From contig CAMFND010000093.1 of NCBI GenBank assembly GCA_945965395.1, forward strand, positions 1 to 64,000: DNA of 64,000 nucleotides, given 5' to 3'. The stretch's first letter is position 1. Each line of letters starts with the position of its first letter. The notes under the pieces were generated by a model, which ran no database searches, was not told the DNA's origin, and was given only the letters and a program-made list of their open reading frames with translations. This stretch comes from an uncultured Bacteroides sp. Its GTDB lineage: Bacteria > Bacteroidota > Bacteroidia > Bacteroidales > Bacteroidaceae. The translations under genes were made by a program, and so were the position numbers. This document shows positions 1 to 9,021 of this stretch, piece by piece.

Positions 1-1
1 C

Positions 2-700
2 CGGAAAGTACAGTTGGACGAAAACTTTCAGTTCAAAGCTGCCGACTTACTGGCCGCTGCCGACGAACACACCAAACTGATTTTCCTCTGTTCGCCCAAT
101 AACCCGACGGGAAACCGTCTGTGCCGGGAAGAGATTCTTACCCTGCTCCACTCATTTGAAGGACTGGTCATTTTAGACGAGGCATACACTGACTTTTCAA
201 ATGAAGCATCGTTTCTGCAGCAGCTCGACGAATTTCCGAACCTGATTATCCTGCAGACCTTCTCCAAGGCATGGGGGTGCGCCGGTATCCGTCTGGGCAT
301 GGCTTTTGCTTCTCAGGAAATCATCAACCTGCTGAATAAAATCAAATATCCGTACAATGTGAACCGGCTGACCCAGCAGGAAGCCATCCACATGATTGAA
401 AAGCATTATCAGGTACAGCAGTGGGTGGAATCCCTGCTCCACGAACGTACCCGTCTCATGCAGGAATTCCAGAAGCTTGCTTGCTGCCGACGTATCTATC
501 CTACCGATGCCAATTTCTTTCTGACACGAGTAAGTGATGCCAAGAAAATCTACAACTACCTGGTGGATAAAGGTATCATCGTCCGCAACCGTAGTAGTGT
601 CACACTTTGTCAGGACTGTCTGCGCATCACCATCGGTACGCGTCCGGAGAACGATACCCTGCTGGAAGCCCTGAAAAACTACAAGGAGGAGGAAGTATGA
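2..700 (-). other. placeholder note: strand of hisC fragment is + (see next entry)
   Basis: No minus-strand gene is supported here. The region is wholly occupied by the plus-strand hisC fragment described in the next entry, and the minus-strand ORFs in the track are shadows of it. Confidence 0.05.
2..700 (+). CDS. hisC: Histidinol-phosphate aminotransferase, C-terminal fragment cut by the window edge
   Basis: This PLP-dependent aminotransferase of histidine biosynthesis converts imidazole-acetol phosphate to histidinol phosphate in the cytoplasm. The reading frame runs in from the window edge, so the track's TTG start at 14 is not real. About 232 residues remain of a family length near 345. 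Visible marks are the substrate-pocket motif SPNNPTGN, the LDEAY stretch and the PLP-lysine motif [14 protein letters not shown], followed by a normal C-terminal domain with a conserved arginine in [10 protein letters not shown]. The stop overlaps the hisB start as ATGA, so the two are translationally coupled; hisG and hisD probably lie upstream. Confidence 0.95.
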   Translation, partial: RKVQLDENFQFKAADLLAAADEHTKLIFLCSPNNPTGNRLCREEILTLLHSFEGLVILDEAYTDFSNEASFLQQLDEFPNLIILQTFSKAWGCAGIRLGMAFASQEIINLLNKIKYPYNVNRLTQQEAIHMIEKHYQVQQWVESLLHERTRLMQEFQKLACCRRIYPTDANFFLTRVSDAKKIYNYLVDKGIIVRNRSSVTLCQDCLRITIGTRPENDTLLEALKNYKEEEV

Positions 701-1818
701 AAAAGGTTTTGTTCATTGATCGCGACGGCACCCTCGTCATCGAGCCGCCCATAGATTACCAGTTAGATGCGTTCGAGAAACTGGAATTCTATCCGAAGGT
801 GTTCCGCAACCTTTACTTTATCCGGCAAAAACTGGATTTTGAATTTGTTATGGTGACCAATCAGGACGGATTAGGTACTGATTCTTTTCCGGAAGACACA
901 TTCTGGCCCGTACACAACCTGATGCTTCAGTCGTTCAAAAACGAAGGTATTGAATTTGACAACATCCTTATCGACCGGAGTTTTCCGGAAGATAATGCCC
1001 CTACCCGCAAGCCACGCACCGGCATGCTTACGGCCTACCTGAACAATCCGGAATACGACTTAGCCGGAAGCTTTGTAATTGGCGACCGCGCTACCGACGT
1101 AGAGCTGGCCAAGAACTTAGGCTGCAAGGCTATCCTGCTGCAACCGGATAAAAGTCTGCTGACCGAAAAAGGCCTGGAAGACACGTGCGTATTAGCTACC
1201 ACCGACTGGGACCGTGTGGCAGAGTTTCTCTTTGCCGGTGAACGTACTGCCGAGGTATGCCGTAAGACCAAGGAAACCGATATCCGTATCCGGGTGAACC
1301 TGGACGGAAACGGCACCTGCCATATCCATACCGGACTGGGATTCTTCGACCACATGCTGGAGCAAATAGGCAAGCACGGTGGCATCGACCTGGACATCCA
1401 CGTAGACGGTGATCTGGAAGTGGACGAACACCACACCATTGAAGATACAGCCATCGCCTTAGGAGAATGTCTGTACAAAGCATTAGGAAACAAGAGAGGT
1501 ATCGAACGCTACGGCTACTGTCTGCCCATGGACGACTGCCAGTGTATGGTTTCACTCGATTTCGGCGGACGGGCCTGGCTGGTATGGGACGCCACCTTTA
1601 CCCGCGAAAAGATTGGTGACATGCCTACCGAGATGTTCCTCCATTTCTTCAAATCGCTGAGCGATTCGGCCCGTATGAACCTCCATATCAAGGCCGAGGG
1701 AACTAACGAACACCACAAGATAGAAGGTATCTTCAAGGGCCTCGCCCGCAGCATCAAGATGGCCATACGCCGTGACATTCATCACTTTGAGATTCCTTCC
1801 AGCAAGGGATGCATCTGA
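697..1818 (+). CDS. hisB: Bifunctional histidinol-phosphatase / imidazoleglycerol-phosphate dehydratase
   Basis: The 373-residue protein carries out two steps of histidine synthesis. Residues 1 to about 165 form a HAD phosphatase with the nucleophile motif DRDGTL and late motif [10 protein letters not shown]. The remainder is the dehydratase, with metal-binding motifs [10 protein letters not shown] and EHHKIEG. I chose ATG 697 rather than the track start at 607 because it gives the HAD domain its normal N-terminus, follows a strong AAGGAGGAGG ribosome site and overlaps the hisC stop by four bases. The fused enterobacterial-type architecture is common in Bacteroidetes. A strong hairpin terminator follows at once. 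Confidence 0.97.
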   Translation: MKKVLFIDRDGTLVIEPPIDYQLDAFEKLEFYPKVFRNLYFIRQKLDFEFVMVTNQDGLGTDSFPEDTFWPVHNLMLQSFKNEGIEFDNILIDRSFPEDNAPTRKPRTGMLTAYLNNPEYDLAGSFVIGDRATDVELAKNLGCKAILLQPDKSLLTEKGLEDTCVLATTDWDRVAEFLFAGERTAEVCRKTKETDIRIRVNLDGNGTCHIHTGLGFFDHMLEQIGKHGGIDLDIHVDGDLEVDEHHTIEDTAIALGECLYKALGNKRGIERYGYCLPMDDCQCMVSLDFGGRAWLVWDATFTREKIGDMPTEMFLHFFKSLSDSARMNLHIKAEGTNEHHKIEGIFKGLARSIKMAIRRDIHHFEIPSSKGCI

Positions 1819-1826
1819 CATAAAAA

Positions 1827-1878
1827 AAGAAGCATGGATTCCAGACATTCGCTAAAATCCATGCTTCTTCTTTATTCT
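1827..1878. terminator. Bidirectional terminator between hisB and the DUF4923-like gene
   Basis: A perfect 14-bp inverted repeat, AAGAAGCATGGATT (1827-1840) with its complement at 1856-1869, is flanked by an A run on the left and T-rich sequence on the right. The two flanking genes converge, so it can serve both. Confidence 0.9.
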
Positions 1879-1895
1879 TTACAATCTAAAATATG

Positions 1896-2510
1896 CTACT
1901 GCTTCTTCAGCTGCACTCCCAATTGTAATCCGTCATATTGGCTCAACAACGAACTGGCTGTACTTACTGCCGAATTGGATGACTTACTTGCCACAGCTCC
2001 TGTGATGGTCTGTGCCAGCGACATCAGTTTGTCTGCCTTGAACAGCAGGCTCATGGTATCTCCGGTAATCCCCTTCGAAACCGTCGCATTCACTTTCAAC
2101 CCCAAACGAGTTTTCATTGTCAGTTCCTTGGTATCCACATTGTAACTGTATGTTCCGTTGACTGTTTTTCCACCCACCACCGAAGTATACGTACTATCGG
2201 CATTGAAAGTGTAAGTCGCCCCTTCCTTGAAACCCAGCTTCTCCAGCACACCGCTCATCTTCTCTTCCACCTGTTTGGCAGCTACTTCACCGCCAGCCTT
2301 GGCCAACAAATTGTCACTTTCAAACTTACAATCCGGCCCCACATAAGCCCACGTTCCTGTCAATGAGGCACTTTCACCCGTTACCTTATTCGCTACCGCA
2401 TTGGCTACACCTGACAGAATTGACTTCAGGTCCTGAGCCATTCCATTGGCTGTACCGGCAATACACAATGCCAGCACCAGCACACTTCTCCATAAAATAC
2501 TTTTTTTCAT
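1896..2510 (-). CDS. Exported lipocalin-like protein, DUF4923 type
   Basis: A 204-residue exported protein with a clear signal peptide (MKKSILWRSV, hydrophobic core, cleavage after GMAQ). The mature part begins with an amphipathic segment rich in Val, Ala and Ser, then a beta-rich domain containing LTGTWAYVGPDCKFES and a repeated extension of the form YTFNADSTYTS and NGTYSYN. This resembles the DUF4923 family of Bacteroidales secreted proteins; no enzymatic role is known to me. ATG 2510 is preferred over the GTG at 2513 because it directly precedes a normal signal peptide. It stands alone, convergent with hisB. The family call is from memory of its pattern. Confidence 0.75.
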   Translation of the reverse strand: MKKSILWRSVLVLALCIAGTANGMAQDLKSILSGVANAVANKVTGESASLTGTWAYVGPDCKFESDNLLAKAGGEVAAKQVEEKMSGVLEKLGFKEGATYTFNADSTYTSVVGGKTVNGTYSYNVDTKELTMKTRLGLKVNATVSKGITGDTMSLLFKADKLMSLAQTITGAVASKSSNSAVSTASSLLSQYDGLQLGVQLKKQ

Positions 2511-2578
2511 CACTCTTCTTATTTTATTTTGGTAGATACTTATTTAACAAGTGGGGCATGCCTTTCATTCGGTCAGCC

Positions 2579-3433
2579 TCAGCAAGCCTTGAAACTCATG
2601 TCAAGACCTTTCACAGAATGCGTCAGTGCACCTACAGAAATGTAATCCACTCCACATTCTGCATAGTCACGCAAGGTGTCGAAGGTAATACCGCCTGATG
2701 ACTCCAGTTCCACACGACCTCCAACCATTTCTACGGCCTTGCGTGTATTTTCCGGAGTAAAGTTGTCCAGCATGATGCGGTCTACTCCACCCAGGTCGAG
2801 CACCTGCTGCAATTCGTCGAAGTTGCGCACTTCAATTTCAATCTTCAGGTCCTTTCCTTTTGCCTTGCAATATTCCTTAGCACGCGTGATTGCCTTGTCA
2901 ATTCCTCCAGCAAAGTCCACGTGATTGTCTTTCAGCAAAATCATATCGAACAGACCGATACGATGGTTTACTCCTCCACCGATTTTCACCGCCATCTTTT
3001 CCAGAATACGCATACCTGGAGTTGTCTTACGCGTATCCAGCACGCGAGTCTTTGTACCTTTCAGGCGTTCTACGTATTTGCTGGTCATCGTAGCAATACC
3101 GCTCATACGCTGCATGATATTCAGCATCAGGCGTTCGGTCTGAAGCAAAGACTGAATCTTTCCTTCTACCACCATGGCCACATCACCCGGTTTCACGTGT
3201 GTACCGTCCTGAATGAACACTTCCACCTTCATTTCAGGGTCAAAGCGATGGAACACTTCTTTTGCAATTTCAATACCTGCCAGAATACCTTCTTCCTTAA
3301 TCAGCAGTTTCGACTTGCCCATTGCATCCGCCGGAATGCAAGACAACGTAGTATGGTCACCGTCACCTATATCCTCTGCAAAAGAGAGGTCAATCAGGCG
3401 GTCAATCAAATCCTTTACAATTTTTTCGTCCAT
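2579..3433 (-). CDS. nadC: Nicotinate-nucleotide diphosphorylase (quinolinate phosphoribosyltransferase)
   Basis: This cytoplasmic enzyme converts quinolinate and PRPP to nicotinate mononucleotide, CO2 and pyrophosphate in de novo NAD synthesis. The 284-residue length is typical. Visible motifs are AEDIGDGDHTT near the N-terminus, the hallmark DTRKTTPGMR, KIEIEVRNFDEL and the phosphate-binding ESSGGI followed by DYISVGALTHS. I start it at ATG 3433 (MDEKIVKDL) because the track start is a TTG lying inside the promoter region. A TAnnTTTG box and an upstream TTTG lie between it and the divergent rlmH gene. Confidence 0.95.
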   Translation of the reverse strand: MDEKIVKDLIDRLIDLSFAEDIGDGDHTTLSCIPADAMGKSKLLIKEEGILAGIEIAKEVFHRFDPEMKVEVFIQDGTHVKPGDVAMVVEGKIQSLLQTERLMLNIMQRMSGIATMTSKYVERLKGTKTRVLDTRKTTPGMRILEKMAVKIGGGVNHRIGLFDMILLKDNHVDFAGGIDKAITRAKEYCKAKGKDLKIEIEVRNFDELQQVLDLGGVDRIMLDNFTPENTRKAVEMVGGRVELESSGGITFDTLRDYAECGVDYISVGALTHSVKGLDMSFKAC

Positions 3434-3466
3434 TTTGTTCAAAATATTAAGTGATATTTCAGGAAG

Positions 3467-3497
3467 CAAAGGTAATTATTATTCATATCTTTGCAAA
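3467..3497 (-). promoter_or_regulatory. nadC promoter, Bacteroidetes type
   Basis: On the minus strand a TTTG (complement of 3494-3497) is followed after 19 bp by TACCTTTG (complement of 3467-3474). Both the -33 and -7 elements of the Bacteroides consensus are therefore present, about 34 bp before the nadC ATG. Confidence 0.75.
3486..3493 (+). promoter_or_regulatory. rlmH promoter -7 box
   Basis: TATCTTTG matches the Bacteroidetes -7 consensus TAnnTTTG and lies 35 bp before the rlmH ATG. I see no clear -33 TTTG. It is back to back with the nadC promoter. Confidence 0.65.
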
Positions 3498-3528
3498 GGT
3501 AACCCGTTTTAATCAAAGTAAAAAAGAT

Positions 3529-4002
3529 ATGAAATTTACCCTACTTGTGGTCGGCCGGACGGTCGAAAAGCATTATATCACAGCCATCAACGACTATGTG
3601 GAACGTACCAAACACTATGTTTCGTTCGATATGGAGGTGATACCTGAACTGAAGAATACCAAAAGCCTCAGCATGGAGCAGCAGAAAGAAAAGGAAGGCG
3701 AAGCCATCCTGAAAGCCTTGCAGCCCGGCGATGTAGTAGTGTTGCTCGACGAGCATGGAAAAGAATTCCGCTCCATCGAGTTTGCCAACTGGATAGAGCG
3801 GAAAATGCATACCGTAAACAAGCGGCTGGTGTTCATCATCGGCGGACCTTACGGATTCTCTCCTTCCGTCTATCAGGCTGCCCAGGAAAAGATTTCCCTT
3901 TCCAAAATGACATTTTCGCACCAGATGATACGGCTTATCTTCGTGGAACAGCTTTACCGGGCCATGACCATTCTGAATAATGGCCCTTATCACCACGAAT
4001 AA
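3529..4002 (+). CDS. rlmH: 23S rRNA (pseudouridine1915-N3)-methyltransferase
   Basis: RlmH is a small SPOUT-fold SAM-dependent methyltransferase that modifies pseudouridine 1915 in helix 69 of 23S rRNA on assembled ribosomes. The 157-residue length matches the family. The knotted SAM site is visible as VFIIGGPYGFSPSVY, with LLDEHGKEFRSIEFA upstream and the C-terminal SHQMIRLIFVEQLYRA. ATG 3529 gives the canonical start MKFTLLVVGRT; the track's earlier start reads through the promoter. It converges on the glucosaminidase gene with only five bases between stops. Confidence 0.96.
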   Translation: MKFTLLVVGRTVEKHYITAINDYVERTKHYVSFDMEVIPELKNTKSLSMEQQKEKEGEAILKALQPGDVVVLLDEHGKEFRSIEFANWIERKMHTVNKRLVFIIGGPYGFSPSVYQAAQEKISLSKMTFSHQMIRLIFVEQLYRAMTILNNGPYHHE

Positions 4003-4007
4003 ACCGG

Positions 4008-4898
4008 TTATCTCAACCGCAGAATATCGCCTACTTTCGGAGCCGGTGAATCTGGCTCCATCTTATTCAACTTATACAGGTTCTTCAAACGGATACCGAA
4101 TTTCTGAGAAATAGAATACATGGAATCTCCCTGACGCACCACGTACACAATGTATTCCTTCGTCGCCCGACGACGTTTCTTCTCCAGATACACAATTTCT
4201 CCTCCCATGAACTGATAGTCTTTCGGAAGTTCGTTGTAAGTACGCAGTTTCTTCTTGCTGATGCCCAGTTCATCCGACAATTTTTCAAACGTATCTCCCC
4301 GACGAGCGATGATGTACACCATATCATTGGCTAAATACGGCTGATGCGGATTTGGGAATTCTTCTATCCACTCCAAACCTTTCTTGGTATCGTAACGATC
4401 CAGGTCGTAGAGTTCAATGATGTTAATCAGGCGGTCGGCATAACGCGGGTCAGTGGCATAGCCCGCCTTCTTCAGGCCACGCGCCCATCCCTTGTAATCC
4501 GTAATCTTCAAACGAAACAAAAAGGCATAACGTGCTCCCGTACGCAAGAACTTGGAATGGTCACGATATGAATCCTTGGCATGACGATAAGCCCGGAAAC
4601 ACTCATTCGGTGCATCGTCATTGTGACGTACTGTCCGTCCGTCCCAGCTCCGTCCACACTTGATACCGAAATGGTTGTTCGACTTGCGGGCCAGTTCACT
4701 TCGTCCGGCTCCCGACTCCAGCAGTCCCTGTGCCAGTGTGATACTGGCCGGAATGTGATAACGCTTCATCTCCTCCACTGCAATTTTGTGATACTGCCGG
4801 ATGTAATCTTCGTACGCCTTATTCTTGCGCTGAGCTGCCCCCAAAGAGAGTGCCATCCCTGCCAGACAGCACACCAAAATATATTTCAATGATTTCAT
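4008..4898 (-). CDS. Secreted glucosaminidase with two LysM repeats
   Basis: A 296-residue exported peptidoglycan hydrolase. After a signal peptide ending near LSLGAAQ, residues 30-170 form a glucosaminidase domain of the FlgJ/N-acetylmuramoyl-glycan hydrolase type, with ITLAQGLLESGAGRSELA holding the catalytic glutamate and NNHFGIKCG downstream. Two LysM-like cell-wall binding segments follow, starting near MVYIIARRGDTFEKLS and YIVYVVRQGDSMYSIS. It probably cuts septal or side-wall glycan. The gene is monocistronic, convergent with rlmH, and preceded by its own TAnnTTTG box. Confidence 0.9.
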   Translation of the reverse strand: MKSLKYILVCCLAGMALSLGAAQRKNKAYEDYIRQYHKIAVEEMKRYHIPASITLAQGLLESGAGRSELARKSNNHFGIKCGRSWDGRTVRHNDDAPNECFRAYRHAKDSYRDHSKFLRTGARYAFLFRLKITDYKGWARGLKKAGYATDPRYADRLINIIELYDLDRYDTKKGLEWIEEFPNPHQPYLANDMVYIIARRGDTFEKLSDELGISKKKLRTYNELPKDYQFMGGEIVYLEKKRRRATKEYIVYVVRQGDSMYSISQKFGIRLKNLYKLNKMEPDSPAPKVGDILRLR

Positions 4899-4924
4899 GC
4901 AGTTCTTCTTTACCGTTTAACGTG

Positions 4925-4932
4925 CAAAGATA
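4925..4932 (-). promoter_or_regulatory. Promoter -7 box of the glucosaminidase gene
   Basis: CAAAGATA on the plus strand reads TATCTTTG on the minus strand, 27 bp before the ATG. This fits the Bacteroidetes TAnnTTTG consensus. Confidence 0.6.
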
Positions 4933-5006
4933 AACGATTCACCACAGAAGCTTACGGGCAAACACTTAAAAATACAGAAAAACAGGGAGAAAAGCATTTT
5001 TTTACT

Positions 5007-5014
5007 TATATTTG
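5007..5014 (+). promoter_or_regulatory. cdd promoter -7 box
   Basis: TATATTTG matches TAnnTTTG and lies 26 bp before the cdd ATG; the region upstream is A/T rich. Confidence 0.65.
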
Positions 5015-5039
5015 TTTACCAACTACAAAAACAAAAGCC

Positions 5040-5519
5040 ATGAAAGAAATCAAACTTGAAATTCGTATCCACTCCTTGCAATACGATGAACTTACCCCAC
5101 AAGACCGTGAACTGATAGATAAAGCCCAAGAAGCTACCTCACGCAGTTACGCGCCTTACTCCAAATTCTCAGTCGGTGCCGCTGCCCTGCTGAAGAACGG
5201 GGTGATTGTGACGGGTACGAATCAAGAAAATGCAGCCTATCCTTCCGGTTTATGCGCCGAGCGTACCACCTTATTTTACGCCAATTCACAGTATCCCGAC
5301 CAACCAGTGCTGACACTGGCCATCGCCGCCCGAAGTGAATCCGGCTATCTCGATACACCGATTCCTCCTTGCGGAGCCTGCCGGCAGGTGTTACTGGAAA
5401 CTGAACAACGCTACCAACAGCCTATGCGCATTTTGCTATATGGAGAAAAAGCGATTTACGAGATAGACGGAACCAAAGACTTGTTACCCTTATCTTTCGG
5501 CGGAGAGTTTTTGAAATAA
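5040..5519 (+). CDS. cdd: Cytidine deaminase
   Basis: This homomeric zinc enzyme of pyrimidine salvage deaminates cytidine and deoxycytidine to the uridine forms. The 159-residue length is normal for the short tetrameric class. The zinc site and proton-shuttle glutamate appear as LCAERTTLF and PPCGACRQVLLE, and the substrate loop as SKFSVGAAALL and TNQENAAYPSG. It is monocistronic, with a promoter box upstream and a very strong hairpin downstream. Confidence 0.96.
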   Translation: MKEIKLEIRIHSLQYDELTPQDRELIDKAQEATSRSYAPYSKFSVGAAALLKNGVIVTGTNQENAAYPSGLCAERTTLFYANSQYPDQPVLTLAIAARSESGYLDTPIPPCGACRQVLLETEQRYQQPMRILLYGEKAIYEIDGTKDLLPLSFGGEFLK

Positions 5520-5524
5520 AACAC

Positions 5525-5575
5525 TTATCCTGCATTGTTGAATTTATCAAATAAAAATTCAGCAATGCAGGATAA
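5525..5575. terminator. Long hairpin terminator between cdd and the alpha-galactosidase gene
   Basis: Two 21-bp arms (5525-5545 and 5555-5575) pair over their full length with a single G-U wobble and a 9-base loop. The centre of each arm is TCCTGCATTG. The genes on either side converge, so it probably acts in both directions. Confidence 0.9.
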
Positions 5576-5584
5576 ATTAGCATA

Positions 5585-7738
5585 TTAATCCTTCTTTATA
5601 ATTTCTATAACTCTACTATTCAAATGCTTTCCTGTAAATACATTTAAACCAACTTTCATCAAATAATCTCCAGAATAAACCTGAGACTTAAATGACGAAC
5701 TCTGACCGGTCACTAAATTAATTTCATTTACCATATACAATTTCTCTGAATCTAATCCCTCCAGCAATACATTATGCAATTTCTCTGCATACCGTGGATA
5801 AATATCAAAAGCAAACAACACCGCATTTGATTTATCTTTAGATACAAACATTGTAGAAGTATGATTTCCTTCATACGGAGAAACCAAACGATACATATCT
5901 CCATCCAAAATTGTCGGCTTTAAACGATTATAATTTTTAATTGCCGAATTACAATAAGCAAGTTCATCCTGAGTCAGATCAGAAAGTTTGATGTCAAACC
6001 CAAGCTTTCCCATCATTGCCACTTCTGTACGGAACTTAATACTTGCTTTTTTATTCCATGTAGTTACATGAGCACACAAAGTTTTTGCGGGGAAAAATTG
6101 TGAATATCCCCATTGTATAAATAAACGTTCTACAGGATCTGTGTTATCACTTGGCCAGAATTCAGTAAAATAACTCAAAGCCTTATAATCTGCACGTCCA
6201 CTTCCACCAGAGCAAAGCATCATTGGAAGATTAGGATATTTAGCTTTAATACGATCTAATACATTATAAAGTCCTCGCACATAATCCACGTATAAATGAG
6301 TTTGGTTTTCCTTCAGATAAGGAGAATAAATATTCGTTATCGGACTATTGCAATCCCATTTAAAATAAGCAATACCCGGATACTTTGTCATCAGCCCATC
6401 TACAACTCCAAACACAAAGTCCTGTACTTCCGGATTACTTAAATCCAGTACCAATTGATTACGGAAATAATATTCATCACGGTTTGGTAAATGAATTACC
6501 CAATCTTTATGCTTTTCATACAATTCACTTTTAGGATTCACCATTTCCGGCTCAATCCAAATACCAAATTTAATATTCTTCTTTGCAGCCTCATCTACTA
6601 AACGAGTAATACCATTAGGCAGTTTATCACGAGTTTCCGTCCAGTCACCCAATCCCTGCGTGTCGCTATGACGAGGATATTTATTTGCAAACCAACCATC
6701 ATCCAATAAAAACATATCCACACCTAGTTTCACGGCATCCCCCATCAAAGAAACCAACATTTCTTCATCAAAATCAAAATAAGTAGCTTCCCAATTGTTC
6801 AACAAGGTCATACGATTACCCATTCCATCTTTCAGCTGATATTGTCGTGCCCAGTCATGGAAGTTACGACTTGCTTGTCCCTTACCCGAGAAACTATAAG
6901 TAAAAAAGAAATCAGGTGTACGGAAAACTTCTTTTGCAGGAAGTGAATAAGTTGAGAAATAAGGATTAATGCCTGAGATGACACGCAATTTTTTCAAATT
7001 ATCAACTTCAAAAGTAAAACGGAAATTTCCGGTCCACCCCAATGTACCCATCAAAACTTCGCCTGCATTTTCTTCAGCCACGTTATTTAACGACAGTTGA
7101 AAAAAAGGAGGGGTGAACATATTACTACGTGTTCCTAACTTTGTGTCCAGCATCTTTTTCCCAAATTGCAATTCCTGAGTGGATTCATGTACCTCAGTAG
7201 CCCAATCACCAGAAAATTCCGTCAAAAAGTACTTCTTTTTATCTAAATGTAACATAGAAGAAGCATACCGATGAAGCATAAGAGGCTTTTTCTCCTTATG
7301 ACTTATCTCTGTATAAGTTTTGATAATATCCGTATTAAAATACGTTACATAATGTAATTTCACTGTAACAGGATATTTATCATCTTGCAAGGTAACGATG
7401 ATTTCATCTACTCCATTCTGCAAGTTTTTTTTCTCATGAGAAATATATTTCAATTCCAACGACGAATTATGATCATTATGTTCTACTTGAATTGCAGGTT
7501 CAAAATAGTCCTCCATACCATGGGTTAAATAAGCCTCTTGTCCTTCTGTCAAATATTGCAAGTCCTGATCATTTAAGAGCTTACGCCCCAAATAAACTTG
7601 TTTCAACCTTTTATTGTTGCCAACTCTAAAAATCAAATCTATATTCTGAGTCCCAACCCGAATAACATCAGCTCCCCATGCAGAGATTGAACATAACACA
7701 CACAATAATACAACTAATCTTCTTACTAACATATTCAT
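5585..7738 (-). CDS. GH36 alpha-galactosidase, exported
   Basis: A retaining alpha-galactosidase (family GH36, melibiase type) that releases galactose from raffinose-family sugars or galactomannan. After a signal peptide (VVLLCVLCSISAWGA) comes an N-terminal beta-sandwich, then the TIM barrel with FLLDDGWF, the nucleophile motif FKWDCN, the acid/base motif SDNTD and a C-terminal beta domain. About 717 residues is usual. The frame extends to an ATG at 7780, but ATG 7738 sits directly before a normal signal peptide. The gene is clearly more AT-rich than its neighbours. It may share a transcript with the acyltransferase gene upstream. The galactose operon lies 16 kb away. Confidence 0.9.
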   Translation of the reverse strand: MNMLVRRLVVLLCVLCSISAWGADVIRVGTQNIDLIFRVGNNKRLKQVYLGRKLLNDQDLQYLTEGQEAYLTHGMEDYFEPAIQVEHNDHNSSLELKYISHEKKNLQNGVDEIIVTLQDDKYPVTVKLHYVTYFNTDIIKTYTEISHKEKKPLMLHRYASSMLHLDKKKYFLTEFSGDWATEVHESTQELQFGKKMLDTKLGTRSNMFTPPFFQLSLNNVAEENAGEVLMGTLGWTGNFRFTFEVDNLKKLRVISGINPYFSTYSLPAKEVFRTPDFFFTYSFSGKGQASRNFHDWARQYQLKDGMGNRMTLLNNWEATYFDFDEEMLVSLMGDAVKLGVDMFLLDDGWFANKYPRHSDTQGLGDWTETRDKLPNGITRLVDEAAKKNIKFGIWIEPEMVNPKSELYEKHKDWVIHLPNRDEYYFRNQLVLDLSNPEVQDFVFGVVDGLMTKYPGIAYFKWDCNSPITNIYSPYLKENQTHLYVDYVRGLYNVLDRIKAKYPNLPMMLCSGGSGRADYKALSYFTEFWPSDNTDPVERLFIQWGYSQFFPAKTLCAHVTTWNKKASIKFRTEVAMMGKLGFDIKLSDLTQDELAYCNSAIKNYNRLKPTILDGDMYRLVSPYEGNHTSTMFVSKDKSNAVLFAFDIYPRYAEKLHNVLLEGLDSEKLYMVNEINLVTGQSSSFKSQVYSGDYLMKVGLNVFTGKHLNSRVIEIIKKD

Positions 7739-7789
7739 ATAATAATTATTTATACTAAAATAACCGTCACTAAAAATCATATAAATCCC

Positions 7790-8947
7790 TCACCCTACCA
7801 CATAACGGGCATACTTTCCGGTCAGCCGACGAAGCAGAATCACTAGTCCCCATGATACAAGGAAGGCGATTACCGCAGCAAACGGTATCTGCAATCCGAC
7901 AGGCACGTGACACATACGGGCCAGCACTACGCCCGGACCGGTGAAGAAATAATGAATCATATACACTCCGAAACCGCATACCGTCAGATTGGCAAGGGCT
8001 TTCTGTATTTGCTGATTATTTACACGGACTTTCTTGCAAAGCATGAACAACGGAAGGGTCATCAGCACCACGTTCGGTGAGCAATAGTAGAAGAAAAGTT
8101 CTAGCTGTTCTTCCGTGCAGTCGGGCGATGCAGTCATGTGACGGAAACCGAAGAACGTGACACAGAAACCTACGACAAACATAGGGATTCCCCATCCCAG
8201 TGTTTTTGCCAGACTCCATTCCGTGTGACGGAGATAATGTCCTAACAGCAGATAACCGTTGAATCCGGCAAACATATAGAGCATATAAAACTCGTTCCAG
8301 GAACAGGAACCCCAGATGTAAGGCTCTACAAATTCCCTGTAATAAGGAACAAAAAGCGTCACGCCCCAAGCCACAAGGAACCAGCGCTGTGCTTTCCGGC
8401 TGGCTTTTTCCACCCAGGCAGAAAATACCGGCATGTACAGATACAGCCCGATAAGCAGATAAATGTACCACATGTGCACGTCCAGCAAAGAGAAGTTGAA
8501 CGGCATCTGTGCAATGTATCCCAACGATACATCGAGTGACTGGCGCATCACCTCCTCACCCGAATACGGGAAAAAATCGAGAATGACTTCCGGAGCTACT
8601 CCCAATAAGCCTGTAATCCACGGGAAAAGATTGTAAATGACCGACCAGATAAGGAAAGGCCAGAACACACGCCCGATGCGTTTACGGTAGAACGGAGCCA
8701 CCTCCCCTTTTACCGGCAACAGTAAGGCTCCTGTAATCATTACAAACAAAGGCACACACGGACGAAGCAAGGAACCGTACACGGCACCCCACCACTTGAT
8801 TTCCGCAATATTGGCCGGAGGTTCTCCCGGATAAAAGTTGAACGGGTCTGCCGAATGGCAGCATACTACAGTGAACATGGCTACCAGACGAACCACGTCG
8901 AGCCACACGATGTGTGTTTTTTGAGTAGGATTTAAAGTTGAGTCCAT
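7790..8947 (-). CDS. Membrane acyltransferase, acyltransferase-3 family
   Basis: A 385-residue integral membrane protein with about ten hydrophobic segments, of the acyltransferase-3 (OafA/WecH-like) family that moves acetyl or other short acyl groups onto surface sugars. The family signature is at the N-terminus: VWLDVVRLVAMFTVVCCHSA, with the key histidine in the first membrane segment, followed by a conserved arginine region KRIGRVFWPFLIW. The acceptor cannot be read from the sequence. Its stop lies 9 bases before the alternative ATG of the GH36 gene. A palindrome array separates it from the ABC-F gene upstream. Confidence 0.85.
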   Translation of the reverse strand: MDSTLNPTQKTHIVWLDVVRLVAMFTVVCCHSADPFNFYPGEPPANIAEIKWWGAVYGSLLRPCVPLFVMITGALLLPVKGEVAPFYRKRIGRVFWPFLIWSVIYNLFPWITGLLGVAPEVILDFFPYSGEEVMRQSLDVSLGYIAQMPFNFSLLDVHMWYIYLLIGLYLYMPVFSAWVEKASRKAQRWFLVAWGVTLFVPYYREFVEPYIWGSCSWNEFYMLYMFAGFNGYLLLGHYLRHTEWSLAKTLGWGIPMFVVGFCVTFFGFRHMTASPDCTEEQLELFFYYCSPNVVLMTLPLFMLCKKVRVNNQQIQKALANLTVCGFGVYMIHYFFTGPGVVLARMCHVPVGLQIPFAAVIAFLVSWGLVILLRRLTGKYARYVVG

Positions 8948-9021
8948 AATAACTAACTGATAATTTGAAGATTATACCTATATTTTCAAAATATTCCAAA
9001 GGAGTCCTGACGAACAGAAAA

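Noticed and set aside
2-700. A minus-strand entry at the hisC location (the first feature line, confidence 0.05).
   Set aside because: It carries no annotation and should be ignored; only the plus-strand hisC fragment is supported there.
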